From Cyanobacteria bacterium FACHB-502 (GTDB lineage Bacteria > Cyanobacteriota > Cyanobacteriia > Elainellales > Elainellaceae): a stretch of DNA of 64,000 nucleotides. The notes below the pieces were generated by a model. The model searched no databases and had not been told where the DNA came from. It was given only the letters and a program-made list of their open reading frames with translations. Shown here piece after piece: positions 8,080 to 17,442 of this stretch. The stretch lies in contig JACJNZ010000048.1 in the NCBI GenBank assembly GCA_014695325.1, positions 62,001-126,000 of the forward strand. The letters are read 5' to 3'. The number at the start of each line of letters is the position of its first letter. Within the stretch, counting starts at the first letter, position 1. Made by a program: the position numbers and the translations under genes.

Positions 8080-8963
8080 CAGAAATCTGTGGGTTGAGGA
8101 GCAGTATCGTTTGATTGGCGATCGATCCAGCGCATTAGCAGCACAATCAGCCCCAGCAGCACAGTGGAAAACAGATCGCCGCCCCAGCCGTCATGCAGCC
8201 AGTGAAAACCCGCCTCCTGCGCTGTGCCGTAAAAGTAGGTCAATAATGCATTGCGAATAATATTAGCAATCAGATTCAGCAGCAAGATTCCCGCTAGTAG
8301 CCGCATCACCTGTGAGCGAGACATCCGTGCTCCTGTCCAGTAGAGCAAAATCATCCCCACATAAAGGCTGGTAAACAGCATTTTTAGCCCCGCACAGTAG
8401 GGAGCAACTTCTACCACGCGATCGTTTACAAACAGGTAAATCTCATCCACCCGCACCGGCATTCCCGCTTGCACCAGCAAAAACCCTGCAACTCCGGCAA
8501 TAAAACGCTGAAGCGGCAGGGTATAGGGTACGAGCAAATAGGGAACTGAGTTGGGCGTTGCTAGCAGCACCAGCAGCAGTGGAAATGCCTGAAGCCGCAG
8601 ACCGGGAATCCCCTTCAGCCACAGACAAAGCCCCGCCAGCAAAATCGGCAGTGACAGATTAATCGCGTCCGGGAGCGGGCTGAGATACCAGACCAAGCCC
8701 AGCGTCAGCAGCACCATGCCGCCAAGGTGAGTGCGATCGGGTAAGGTCTGCCAGCGATGCCGTTTTGACCAGACCAGATAGGCAGCAAAAGGCAAGCCTA
8801 GCAGCCCGTGGCTAAAGTATTCATGCTCGGTGCTGATGGATTTGTTGATCCAGCCATCGATCCAGTGCAGCAGCAGCGGCGTGTACAGTAACAGCAGCAA
8901 ACCGCCGATCGCCAGTATGGGCAATTGTTGAGGAAGTGCATCGAGTTTTTGCCTGACGTGCAT
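8079..8963 (-). CDS. crtB: Cyanoexosortase B
   Basis: Exosortases are membrane transpeptidases believed to process PEP-CTERM-type sorting signals during export of envelope or matrix proteins. This one has 294 residues and about eight membrane helices. The conserved catalytic trio is visible: Cys in APYCAGLKML (near 189), Arg in NIIRNALLTY (near 236) and His in FHWLHDGWGG (near 256). The symbol follows the exosortase nomenclature and is unrelated to phytoene synthase crtB. It heads a compact minus-strand run with its partner, Wza-like and Wzc-like genes, linking sorting to polysaccharide export. No PEP-CTERM target protein is encoded in this window. Confidence 0.88.
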   Translation of the reverse strand: MHVRQKLDALPQQLPILAIGGLLLLLYTPLLLHWIDGWINKSISTEHEYFSHGLLGLPFAAYLVWSKRHRWQTLPDRTHLGGMVLLTLGLVWYLSPLPDAINLSLPILLAGLCLWLKGIPGLRLQAFPLLLVLLATPNSVPYLLVPYTLPLQRFIAGVAGFLLVQAGMPVRVDEIYLFVNDRVVEVAPYCAGLKMLFTSLYVGMILLYWTGARMSRSQVMRLLAGILLLNLIANIIRNALLTYFYGTAQEAGFHWLHDGWGGDLFSTVLLGLIVLLMRWIDRQSNDTAPQPTDF

Positions 8964-9155
8964 AAGCGCAGGAAATGCTTTTCAGAATGGCTGTTTCTAG
9001 CATTCCCGCAACTGCCTTCCAAACACCAAGACCCGTCATCCTCAAATAAACGTCCTCCCCCAAAAATTTTGAAAGCCTCTCAAGCGGGAGGCACTTCATC
9101 TGAAAACTGCTGTGAAGTTATGGACATTACTGAGTAGACGAGTAGACGAATAGAA

Positions 9156-10097
9156 TTATTCTGCGAATTCCTGCAACAGGGCAACCTTGTCCTGACCGCC
9201 CTGCTTGCTCAAGAAAAGGTAATTTTGAAATTCCTTGATCGACAAATCGAGAGAACTCTTTGCTGATATCATGACAGCCGGATGACCAGAGCGTTGAGCT
9301 TCCTGAAAAAACTCCTTTAGCTCCTCGTTGGACATTGGGCGCTCTTCCCAATAACACCAGCACACTTTTTGCAAATGATCGTCGTAGTGCCCAGCGTTTT
9401 CTCTCATTACATAGCTTACAAACAACCCGTAGAGAACGTACTCGGACAAATGCTTTACTCTAGTAACGACCTCTAGCCAGTCCTGCTGAAAGTTCTCCTC
9501 AAGCAATCGATACAGTTGGATTAAAGTATCACGTCTCCAGGTAACAATCTGGCTAATGTAGAAGTCATAGTAGTTGTTTTCCAGGGGCAAATTAAGTAAT
9601 TTCTTGGCAGTATCCTTCCATTTTCTGCTCTCCTCAAATTCGTGATCGCTAGAGTGGTTCACTCGAAAGATTCGGGCTTTATCGCCTTTCGTTAATGCTC
9701 GAGGATCAAAGGAGTTAATGAATGCAACATCTGAGTCAACAAATATGAGAATGTCCTCTTTTACATACTGCGCTGCTGCTAGTTTCACAATCTGCTGAAC
9801 TAACCATCCTCGCAGCAAAAAGTTACCTGATTGGTAACCTTTCAGATTTAGCCAAATATTTTTTCGGTCAAAGAAAGGAACTCGCTTAATCCAAAAGGGA
9901 AGAATTTCTTCTTTGGTTAAGATGATTATGTTTTCATTAGATAGCTGCTGAAAAAGATCAAAGTCTTTTTTCTCGACAACGATGTAATGTTTTACTGGGA
10001 AAGCTACGAACTGCTTGATGCTCCAACACAGTAGCTTGCATCTTTGAAAATCTGGCGCATAGCTGGGGGTAATAAATGCAAAAGAAAAGATGCTCAT
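9156..10097 (-). CDS. DUF6492-type glycosyltransferase-like protein
   Basis: The 313-residue soluble protein begins FAFITPSYAPDFQRC, a GT-A-like first strand, and carries a DxD-type motif in ILIFVDSDVAFI near residue 120. These are hallmarks of nucleotide-sugar-dependent glycosyltransferases and of the DUF6492 family. It lies upstream of the exosortase/Wza/Wzc genes, 192 bp away, on the same strand. The gene and its upstream spacer look AT-richer, with fewer CGATCG palindromes, than flanking genes, which suggests recent acquisition. The sugar donor and acceptor are unknown. Confidence 0.7.
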   Translation of the reverse strand: MSIFSFAFITPSYAPDFQRCKLLCWSIKQFVAFPVKHYIVVEKKDFDLFQQLSNENIIILTKEEILPFWIKRVPFFDRKNIWLNLKGYQSGNFLLRGWLVQQIVKLAAAQYVKEDILIFVDSDVAFINSFDPRALTKGDKARIFRVNHSSDHEFEESRKWKDTAKKLLNLPLENNYYDFYISQIVTWRRDTLIQLYRLLEENFQQDWLEVVTRVKHLSEYVLYGLFVSYVMRENAGHYDDHLQKVCWCYWEERPMSNEELKEFFQEAQRSGHPAVMISAKSSLDLSIKEFQNYLFLSKQGGQDKVALLQEFAE

Positions 10098-10560
10098 TGT
10101 TTTCCCAGGTACTGGCAGTGTTATTTACAAGATACTGGGCTATCCGTAAGTATTCCAGTGCTTCACAAAACCTTTATGAAGGCATCTGTAAAAATATGTA
10201 GGAAACTTATCCTAACTCCCTACAATTGTTCCTGGTAATCATGTGCTGTGCCAGCAAAACACTGAGTAGAAGGCGGTTTGACAGCCTTTTAGTGAATCAG
10301 GGTAACGATCACAATCTCATTCGGACATTAGAGAATCCAGGCGATTACTTAAGCTGCCCCTAGCTCTTTAGTTTTCGGTATAGTTCATTACTTTTGGAAG
10401 GAATCAAACCTCGTTTCCTTCTGTCTTGATAGAAGAAGGTAAATCAAGGATTAGAGCTTCTAAAACTTTTTACTTCCAAAGATAGTTGGCATACTCCAAG
10501 TGAGGGCTAGGGGAGCAGGTTTGTGTTCTACTTAATAATGCCAGGCTGCAAATTTACGCT
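10098..10560. other. Intergenic region, 463 bp, AT-rich
   Basis: I see no supported gene. The region separates the DUF6492 gene from the sugar aminotransferase and probably holds the promoter of the former. No clear hairpin with a T-run was found. Confidence 0.5.
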
Positions 10561-11757
10561 TTATCCTGCTAGCAGCGATCGATCCGCCTGAAATTCCATC
10601 GCTGGATGTGAGGCAAGGATCGACTGCTTCATCAGGGATTCGATCGCGCTGACCACCTGCTGAATCTGTGAGTCTGCCATACCCGGATAGAGCGGCAGCG
10701 ACAAAATCTCCTGGCTCATTAGTTCTGCGGCGGGAAAGTCACCTGCGCGATAGCCAAGATGCTGGTAGGCGGGCTGAAGATGGCAGGGAATCGGATAGTG
10801 AATGCCCGTTTGAATGCCGAGTTCGGTCAGTCCGGTTTGCAGTGCGATTCGATCGATTGTGCAAGCCTGGGTCACACGAACCACATACAGATGATAGACA
10901 TGACCCGGACCGCTCTGGTTCTTAATCGGCACAATGCCGTATTCTGCAAGCGGCTGAAGCAAAGCGTCATACTGCTGAGCAATTCGGTAGCGATCGGCAT
11001 TCCAGGCAGCCAGATGAGGCAGTTTCACCTTGAGGACGGCAGCCTGAATCGAGTCCAGCCGGCTGTTTGTGCCCAGATCGGTGTGAAAGTATTTGCGGAG
11101 TGCGCCGTAGTTGCGAAGCGATCGCAAGGTTTGCGCCACAATCTCTTCCGAAGTAAGCACGATACCCCCATCGCCGAATGCTCCCAGATTCTTGCTGGGG
11201 TAAAAGCTAAACGCCGCCGCGCTGCCAATCGAGCCTGCTTGATAGCCCTCCCGCGCTGCCAAGTGCGCTTGGGCAGCATCCTCGAAAATCAGCAGGTCAT
11301 AGGCACTGGCGAGATTCAGCAGTGCACTAGGCGACACCATTTGCCCGTAGAGGTGAACTGGGACGATCGCCCGTGTCCGGTAGGTGATTGCCTTCTCGGC
11401 TGCCAGCAAATCGATCAGCCCAGTTTCCAGATTGCAGTCTACCAGGATTGGCGTTGCCCCCGTTCGCAGTACCCCAATCAGTGTGGCAACAAAGGTATTT
11501 GCTGGCAGCAGCACTTCATCGCCCTGGCCAATTCCACAAGCTTGAAGCCCCAGCGCAACTGCATCTGTGCCGCAAGCCACCCCAACCCCATAGCGAGTTC
11601 CGCAAACTTGAGCAAAGGCAAACTCAAACTCACTTACTGCTTGCCCCAAAACATAGTCGCCCTGCTCGATTACCGATCGAATTGCCTGTTCAAGCTCTTG
11701 TTGAAGCGGCTGCTGGAACTGAAAATCAACAAATGGAATGAAAGAAGAATGATTCAT
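10561..11757 (-). CDS. DegT/DnrJ/EryC1/StrS family sugar aminotransferase
   Basis: PLP-dependent enzymes of this family aminate keto-sugar nucleotides for surface polysaccharides. The protein reads FIPFVDFQFQ at the start, ACGTDAVALGLQ and PANTFVATL for cofactor-phosphate binding, FEDAAQAHLA for the PLP aspartate and FSFYPSKNLGAFGDGG with the Schiff-base lysine. The C-terminal IHYPIPCHLQPAY block is also typical. The open frame extends to 11865, but the extra 36 residues are hydrophobic and unlike the family, so the ATG at 11757 (398 residues) is preferred; no strong ribosome-binding site decides it. It fits the polysaccharide locus downstream. Confidence 0.9.
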   Translation of the reverse strand: MNHSSFIPFVDFQFQQPLQQELEQAIRSVIEQGDYVLGQAVSEFEFAFAQVCGTRYGVGVACGTDAVALGLQACGIGQGDEVLLPANTFVATLIGVLRTGATPILVDCNLETGLIDLLAAEKAITYRTRAIVPVHLYGQMVSPSALLNLASAYDLLIFEDAAQAHLAAREGYQAGSIGSAAAFSFYPSKNLGAFGDGGIVLTSEEIVAQTLRSLRNYGALRKYFHTDLGTNSRLDSIQAAVLKVKLPHLAAWNADRYRIAQQYDALLQPLAEYGIVPIKNQSGPGHVYHLYVVRVTQACTIDRIALQTGLTELGIQTGIHYPIPCHLQPAYQHLGYRAGDFPAAELMSQEILSLPLYPGMADSQIQQVVSAIESLMKQSILASHPAMEFQADRSLLAG

Positions 11758-11906
11758 AAACCCAAGAAATTCTGAAAGGAGGGTAACCAGGGAAACATCA
11801 TGAGCAATGGGAAGACGATAAGTAATAAGCAAGAGCAGCAAACAAGCATATCTGACCCACTGCAATCGAAAAAAGCTGGAATAGAAGCAGTGTTCTAGCT
11901 CGGTAT

Positions 11907-11954
11907 ACTGCTCACCAAACGACTGCTCACCAAAATACTGCTCACTGAACGACT
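11907..11954. repeat. 15-bp tandem repeat, three copies
   Basis: The units ACTGCTCACCAAACG, ACTGCTCACCAAAAT and ACTGCTCACTGAACG follow one another without gaps, and a partial ACT starts a fourth. They lie in the spacer upstream of the sugar aminotransferase. Confidence 0.85.
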
Positions 11955-11999
11955 CAAGTTACCTGATGAGGATACGGTTCGCGAGAATACAGTCCGCAA

Positions 12000-12071
12000 T
12001 TCTGCAAGAGTTCTGCAAGAATCCGGCCTGCAAAGAACTTACTGTGCCTAATGGGGCTGTGCCTAATGGGG
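12000..12071. repeat. Two further short tandem duplications
   Basis: TTCTGCAAGAG/TTCTGCAAGAA (11 bp) occurs twice at 12000-12021. CTGTGCCTAATGGGG (15 bp) occurs twice, perfectly, at 12042-12071. With the 15-bp triplet nearby, this 358-bp spacer carries three independent tandem repeats. Confidence 0.85.
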
Positions 12072-12223
12072 GCGATATCTCTAGTTATGTCGGATCTTGT
12101 GTAATTTTAGATACAGATTGATAGTGAAGAGTCGATAAAGACTTTTTTCCAGGGTTTCAGAATTAGGATTTCAAACTATGTTCTGAAACGCATTGCTTCT
12201 ATCGTATTTGTTTCATCCAATCG

Positions 12224-12844
12224 CTAACTCCGATCGCGCAACTCTGTTTCTAGCTTATTGATATCTTCCGGCAGAAAAACGTAGATTTGACCACTGTACG
12301 CCTCGCCGCTTCGCGTTTGCGCTGTTTCCATCCAGTAGGCATAGCGATCGCCCTGGCGAATTTCTCCTTGAACCGATTCCAGCAGAGGAGTGTCACGATT
12401 CGTTGCGGCTTGCTGCTGCTCCTCCGTGGGATAGCGGTACACCAGGTTTCCCTGCACAAAATCCTGATAAATGTCATCGCCGTAGACGCTGCGAAGAGTT
12501 GAAGCAAGGCGATCGAATGTTACGCCATTGGTCATGTCAAACAGGGTAATGCGCTCTGTTCGAATTGTGCCCCGGCTCTCTAGAGCGGCTGCGCGTCCGG
12601 GTGAAGCGGTGAGTGCTTCAAAGGAAAATCGGCGGGCAGGCGTATCGCTTTTTCGCACAAGCAGCGTTTCGCCACTGGCAGGACGAAGGGCAGAATTGGC
12701 TTGAATCCATGCGGCCGCTTGATCAACCGTTTGCCCCGGAAGTGCCATTGCGCGATCGTTTCGCAATGAAAATTGCCCGATATCGGTAATCATCAGCAAA
12801 ACACTGGCGAAAACAAGCTGAAATCCAAATCGAAGCTTCTTCAT
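12224..12844 (-). CDS. Secreted protein of unknown function
   Basis: The 206-residue product starts with a signal peptide or anchor (MKKLRFGFQLVFASVLLMI) and continues as a polar domain with no cysteines. Features include FDMTNGVTFDRLASTLRSVYGDDIY and a Tyr-rich region RQGDRYAYWMETAQTR. I do not recognise the family; similar small exported proteins are common in cyanobacteria. It stands alone, more than 300 bp from either neighbour. Confidence 0.6.
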   Translation of the reverse strand: MKKLRFGFQLVFASVLLMITDIGQFSLRNDRAMALPGQTVDQAAAWIQANSALRPASGETLLVRKSDTPARRFSFEALTASPGRAAALESRGTIRTERITLFDMTNGVTFDRLASTLRSVYGDDIYQDFVQGNLVYRYPTEEQQQAATNRDTPLLESVQGEIRQGDRYAYWMETAQTRSGEAYSGQIYVFLPEDINKLETELRDRS

Positions 12845-13404
12845 GCGTCCTTTGTTAACCTGAACGATTACAAGTATGCTTCTAACGTGCCCACATCAAC
12901 CCATTGATGCACTCCCCTGCGCGAATTACAAGGAGCCCCAGGACGGGCGAGTGTAGCCCACGCAGTTTCAAGACTTAACGCTTTCAACTTTAATCACAGC
13001 AGAGTGTTCAACGCAAGGGATGAAAAAAGGTATCAAAAAGAACAGACATCCTCTACTGCAAAGTTACTGCTCACAACTTTACTAAACACTCTTTGAAACG
13101 TGACAGAACTGAATAAATCTATTAATCAAGCTTTTTGCTCTCTCGGTACCTATGTGAATTGATACTTTTGATGCTTCTTCTCCGGAATGAAGCAATACTC
13201 ATCACATCTCGATCTGGATGATTCTGCTATCCTACTATCGTGACTAAATCAGTGTGTCCGGAACAGGTGCTACTACCGTTTAGAAAAAGCCATCGCAGGA
13301 TGAGGGGGAGAATCCCCTTGCGAATCGATATTAGAGTTTGATAAATCTATCCAGACTCTTGTGCAAGCAAGCATTTGTGGAAGCATTGAGCAAGGAGCTA
13401 GAGG
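12845..13404. other. Intergenic region, 560 bp, with a hairpin in the kinase leader
   Basis: No gene was found. GGGGA at 13305-13309 pairs with TCCCC at 13313-13317 around a 3-base loop, about 90 bases before the kinase start. It may lie in the kinase 5' leader. The rest is the divergent control region between the secreted protein and the kinase. Confidence 0.45.
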
Positions 13405-15870
13405 GTGACGTCAAGCGTAGAGTTGGTTCCCGGCACGGTAGTAAATCACCGCTATCATATTCAGCGCGTTCTTGGACGGGGCGGTTGTGGACGGACTTAT
13501 TTGGCGATCGATCGATGTCGCTTTAACGAGCTGTGCGTTCTTAAAGAATTTGTGCCCAATCACCAGGGCGACCCGGTGGTTGCTTCAAAACTGCGTCAGC
13601 TCTTTCGGCGAGAGGCGGCAATTCTGCACAAGCTCGATCATTCGCAGATCCCCAAGTTCTATGCAGGATTTGAGCTAAATGATCGGCTGTTTATCGTTCA
13701 GGAGTTCATCGATGGCAAAACCTACTGGAAACAGCTTCAGGAACGAAAACAGCAGGGTGAAGCGTTTACGGAACAGGAAATTGTGCCCTGGCTTCGCAGC
13801 CTCCTGGAATTGCTTGACTATCTACACAGCCAGAAGATTGTGCATCGGGACATTTCGCCCGACAACATCATGCTTTCCCGCAGGCGCAATCTCCCAGTTT
13901 TGATCGATTTTGGCGTGGTTAAGCAAACGACCCAGGCAGAGCTGATTCCTCAAAGCTCTGGGCTGATTCAGGCTTCTGTCGCAGTTGGCAAAGTCGGCTA
14001 CGCGCCCTACGAGCAGATTCGGATGGGGCAGTGCTCGCCACGCAGCGATCTCTATGCCCTGGCAGTTACCGCCGTTGTGCTGTTGACTGGGCAATCGCCG
14101 CACCTGCTGATGAATCCAAAAACGCTGGACTGGCAATGGCATCGCAGGGTTAAGCTCGATCGCCGCTTTATGCAGATCCTCGATCGCATGATGGCAGAAC
14201 GCCCCACTGATCGTTACCCCTCGGCTCGTGCTGTTCTACGGGATTTGTCAGGTCTGCCGACAGGTTCTCATTCTGAGTCAATCAGCTTCCTGTCTCGCCC
14301 GCAGCCGATTCGAACTGCGCAACCTGAGGAGAGTTCCGTCCGAAATGCCCAGCCTGAGCTGACCCTGCTCCAGTCCTCGGTTTCCTTTCTGACGATCGCG
14401 ACTGACTCCACCCAGATCGAATCCGCTTCTAGTCGAACTCGCCTGACATTGGCTTCCCAGGTTGCTTTGTCTTCAACTTGTGTGCCGCTTCCCCTGACCG
14501 ATCTCAATCCGCTGACATCGGGGCAGCTAGGCAGCGCGATTCCTCCATACGAGAACCAGCTTCGCTTCGCTCCTAGGACAGGATATTCAAAGATTTGGGT
14601 TAGGCAGAAACCAGCCTGGTTTGAGCGATCGGTTAGTCAAGCGCTCATGGTTGCCTCACTGCTGCTGCTACCAGTAGCAGGAATTGTGGTCGGAGTCCAG
14701 TCACCCCACATCACGCCTTTGTGTGCACCGCTGGGCAACTGTGCAGGACTTCAGGTAGCAGAGCGATATCGGCAGGCGATTGAGCAGGCAGCGAGTGCAA
14801 AAACGCTGATGTCGCAGGCTCAAACCGTGCTTGATTTGCAGCGTGCCCGCGATCGGCTCTCTGAATCCTTGGCACAGCTCAGCACGTTCAGCACAGACCC
14901 TCAAATTCAGCCCCAGGCAGTCAATCTGGTGCGGCAGTATCAGGCGGTCTTTCAGGGGCTAGAAGTCCACCTTGAACAAGAAGCGCGGGCAGAACAGCTC
15001 CTAAAACGAGCAGAGGCAGAAGCTCAGCAAGCCGCAGCGCAAAGCCATACCGCAAAAACGGCTCAGCAGTTGATCGGTGCAAAGCAGCAGTGGGAAAAAG
15101 CAGTTGCAACCCTTAAGGCAATTCCTGAGCGAGCATTTGTGACAAAACAGGCGAAATCGCGTTCAGAAGAATATCGAACTCGCCTTAAGGCAGTTGACCT
15201 ACGGCTAGCAGCAATGCCGCAGTTTCTAAAGCCAGATCAGTCTCTAAAACTCGATCGATTGGTGGCTCAAGGGCAACCTGCCATACAGGCGCAACCGTCC
15301 ATTACAAGTGCTTCTGCTGCTCCTGCTGTGCCGCAGCCTACGGCTGTTCAGCCAGCTCAGACCAATAGCTCATCCCGGTCTGTTGCTCGTGTGCCTCAGC
15401 CATCCCGTGCTCAGGCATTAAAGCGATCGTCTCAGGTAAGGGCTGCATCTCGCTCACAGCCGCCTCGCCGCTCCTCACCAATACCGCGTCTGGCCATGGC
15501 AACGCATCGATCGAGCCAGGTCTTTATTTGGGTCGATCAAGCCTTGGTTAATTCTGATGGAGTGCCGACCGCCAATCTCCGTATTGTCAACAATAGCGAT
15601 CGAGCATTTAGCTTTAGTCCTGTCTATGCTGAGGTGCAAACGGCTGAAAACCAGATGCTTCGCTCCAGAGTTTTGCTGACCAGCACCTCTGAAACTGTGC
15701 TGCAGCCTGGAGAAGCGATGTCAGGCTCAGTCTCGCTGCTCGATCGCAACTGGAATTCTTCGCATCCGAGGCAGGCAACACTGGTGATTCAAGAACGGGC
15801 AAGCGGCAATCGCGTGTTTCGCATTCCCCTACCAATGAGCCTTGTGGGATGGTATTCCTCTAATCGCTGA
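13405..15870 (+). CDS. Membrane-anchored Ser/Thr protein kinase
   Basis: The 821-residue protein has an N-terminal Hanks-type kinase domain (about 13-280), a membrane helix at about 411-432, a Gln/Ala-rich coiled coil (about 460-600), a Pro/Ser linker and a C-terminal beta-rich extracytoplasmic domain (about 700-821). Kinase motifs are the glycine loop GRGGCGRTYLA, VLKEFVP for the ATP lysine, HRDISPDNIM and DFGVVKQ. The catalytic-loop lysine of HRDxKxxN is Ser (HRDIS), a substitution I believe is also seen in other cyanobacterial kinases. The start is GTG at 13405, supported by AAGGAG at 13392-13397. Substrates are unknown. Confidence 0.85.
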   Translation: MTSSVELVPGTVVNHRYHIQRVLGRGGCGRTYLAIDRCRFNELCVLKEFVPNHQGDPVVASKLRQLFRREAAILHKLDHSQIPKFYAGFELNDRLFIVQEFIDGKTYWKQLQERKQQGEAFTEQEIVPWLRSLLELLDYLHSQKIVHRDISPDNIMLSRRRNLPVLIDFGVVKQTTQAELIPQSSGLIQASVAVGKVGYAPYEQIRMGQCSPRSDLYALAVTAVVLLTGQSPHLLMNPKTLDWQWHRRVKLDRRFMQILDRMMAERPTDRYPSARAVLRDLSGLPTGSHSESISFLSRPQPIRTAQPEESSVRNAQPELTLLQSSVSFLTIATDSTQIESASSRTRLTLASQVALSSTCVPLPLTDLNPLTSGQLGSAIPPYENQLRFAPRTGYSKIWVRQKPAWFERSVSQALMVASLLLLPVAGIVVGVQSPHITPLCAPLGNCAGLQVAERYRQAIEQAASAKTLMSQAQTVLDLQRARDRLSESLAQLSTFSTDPQIQPQAVNLVRQYQAVFQGLEVHLEQEARAEQLLKRAEAEAQQAAAQSHTAKTAQQLIGAKQQWEKAVATLKAIPERAFVTKQAKSRSEEYRTRLKAVDLRLAAMPQFLKPDQSLKLDRLVAQGQPAIQAQPSITSASAAPAVPQPTAVQPAQTNSSSRSVARVPQPSRAQALKRSSQVRAASRSQPPRRSSPIPRLAMATHRSSQVFIWVDQALVNSDGVPTANLRIVNNSDRAFSFSPVYAEVQTAENQMLRSRVLLTSTSETVLQPGEAMSGSVSLLDRNWNSSHPRQATLVIQERASGNRVFRIPLPMSLVGWYSSNR

Positions 15871-15897
15871 AGCAGCAAAAATCGCTAAAGCAGCAAA

Positions 15898-15921
15898 AAA
15901 GAGGGACAACGATCCCTCTTT
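15898..15921. terminator. Bidirectional terminator between the kinase and metK
   Basis: AAAGAGGGA at 15898-15906 pairs perfectly with TCCCTCTTT at 15913-15921 around CAACGA. A-tracts upstream and T-rich sequence downstream suit termination in both directions for the convergent pair. Confidence 0.8.
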
Positions 15922-16000
15922 ACTTTTCAAACTAAAATTCAAACTAGAAATTGTCAGTTGAATATCAGTTGAAATTGTCAGCCAACATGGGTTCTAAAGC

Positions 16001-17263
16001 TTACACGGTTGCTCTCGAAAGCAACTGGTCTGCCGCTGCTCGTAAAAGCTCTGCCTTATCCGTTTGCTCCCAGGGCAACTCCAGATCGTTACGTCCAAAG
16101 TGACCGTAAGCAGCAACCTCCTGATAAAACCGTCCGCCCCGCTCACCCGGAATATTTCGCAATCCAAACGTTTGAATAATACCTGCCGGACGCAGTTCAA
16201 AGTGCTGTTTCACTAGCTCTAGCAGGCGATCGTCATCAATCTTGCCAGTGCCAAAGGTTTCCACCAGGATACTCACCGGACGCGCGACCCCGATCGCATA
16301 GCTGAGCTGAACCTCGCATCTTTCCGCCAGCCCGGCTGCCACGATATTTTTGGCGACATAGCGGCAGGCATAGGCAGCACTGCGATCAACCTTTGTGGGA
16401 TCCTTGCCAGAGAAAGCCCCTCCACCATGCCGGGAATAGCCGCCATAGGTGTCCACAATAATCTTACGCCCAGTCAAGCCTGCATCGCCCTGAGGTCCAC
16501 CAATCACAAACTTTCCTGTCGGGTTGACCAGATAGCGAGTGCGATCGTCCGGCTTGACTTCCAGATCATTAAAGCAAGGTTCCACAACTAGCGACCACAG
16601 ATCCTCCCGAATTTTTGCCTGAATTTCAGCCAGGTCTGTAATCTCACCAATCTCAGGGGCATGCTGCGTGGAGACGAGAATTGTGTCAATTCCAACAGGT
16701 TTACCGTCTTCGTAGATCACCGTCACCTGTGTTTTACCATCAGGACGCAAATAGGCAAGCTGTCCTGTTTTCCGAATGGCGGCTAGCTTCCGAGCGATCC
16801 GGTGAGCCAAACAAATTGGGAGCGGCATCAATTCGGGGGTTTCGTTGCAGGCAAAGCCAAACATCAAACCCTGATCGCCAGCCCCAACCGCATCCAGTGC
16901 TTCTTCGCTGGACTGTTCACGGGTTTCCTGTGCGTGGTTTACTCCCTGAGCAATATCGGGAGACTGTTCATCCAGCGCAACGAGGACAGCGCAGCTACTG
17001 GCTGAGAAGCCATTTGTTGCATCGGTGTACCCGATTTCAGCAATCTTTTTGCGTGCCAAATCCACATAATTGACCTGCGCCTTTGAAGTAATTTCGCCCG
17101 TGATTAACACCAGACCGGTGTTCACGACAACTTCTGCCGCAACGCGGCTGGCAGGATCTTGAGCTAACAGCGCATCCAGGATCGTATCCGAGATCTGGTC
17201 GCAGACTTTATCGGGATGACCTTCCGTAACAGATTCCGATGTGAACAGGTAACGACGTGCCAA
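16001..17263 (-). CDS. metK: S-adenosylmethionine synthase
   Basis: MetK makes S-adenosylmethionine from methionine and ATP, the methyl donor of the cell. The 420-residue protein shows the ATP-binding GHPDK at 15-19, the [10 protein letters not shown] signature in the middle and the glycine-rich [16 protein letters not shown] phosphate loop. It is slightly longer than bacterial MetK (about 385-400), as in other cyanobacteria. The start codon is TTG at 17263; the family N-terminus [19 protein letters not shown] fits it exactly, and GGAGAGG lies about 10 bases upstream. A TATACT-like -10 box lies further upstream. Confidence 0.96.
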   Translation of the reverse strand: MARRYLFTSESVTEGHPDKVCDQISDTILDALLAQDPASRVAAEVVVNTGLVLITGEITSKAQVNYVDLARKKIAEIGYTDATNGFSASSCAVLVALDEQSPDIAQGVNHAQETREQSSEEALDAVGAGDQGLMFGFACNETPELMPLPICLAHRIARKLAAIRKTGQLAYLRPDGKTQVTVIYEDGKPVGIDTILVSTQHAPEIGEITDLAEIQAKIREDLWSLVVEPCFNDLEVKPDDRTRYLVNPTGKFVIGGPQGDAGLTGRKIIVDTYGGYSRHGGGAFSGKDPTKVDRSAAYACRYVAKNIVAAGLAERCEVQLSYAIGVARPVSILVETFGTGKIDDDRLLELVKQHFELRPAGIIQTFGLRNIPGERGGRFYQEVAAYGHFGRNDLELPWEQTDKAELLRAAADQLLSRATV

Positions 17264-17442
17264 GGCAACAACCTCTCCTAACGCTAGAGTCAGAGATAAG
17301 TATAATCAGGGAAGGGAATAAATTGATATCCTTCCTGAACGGAGCGACAATCTCAGCTTAACCGAATTCTGGAATCCTTTCGGATAACCAGCTCTTTTGT
17401 AAAGCAATAAATTCCCCCAGTAGGTTTACTGATTTGGTCATT

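Noticed and set aside
10759-11775. 338-codon plus-strand frame opposite the sugar aminotransferase
   Set aside because: It is the shadow of a gene with all its catalytic motifs on the other strand.
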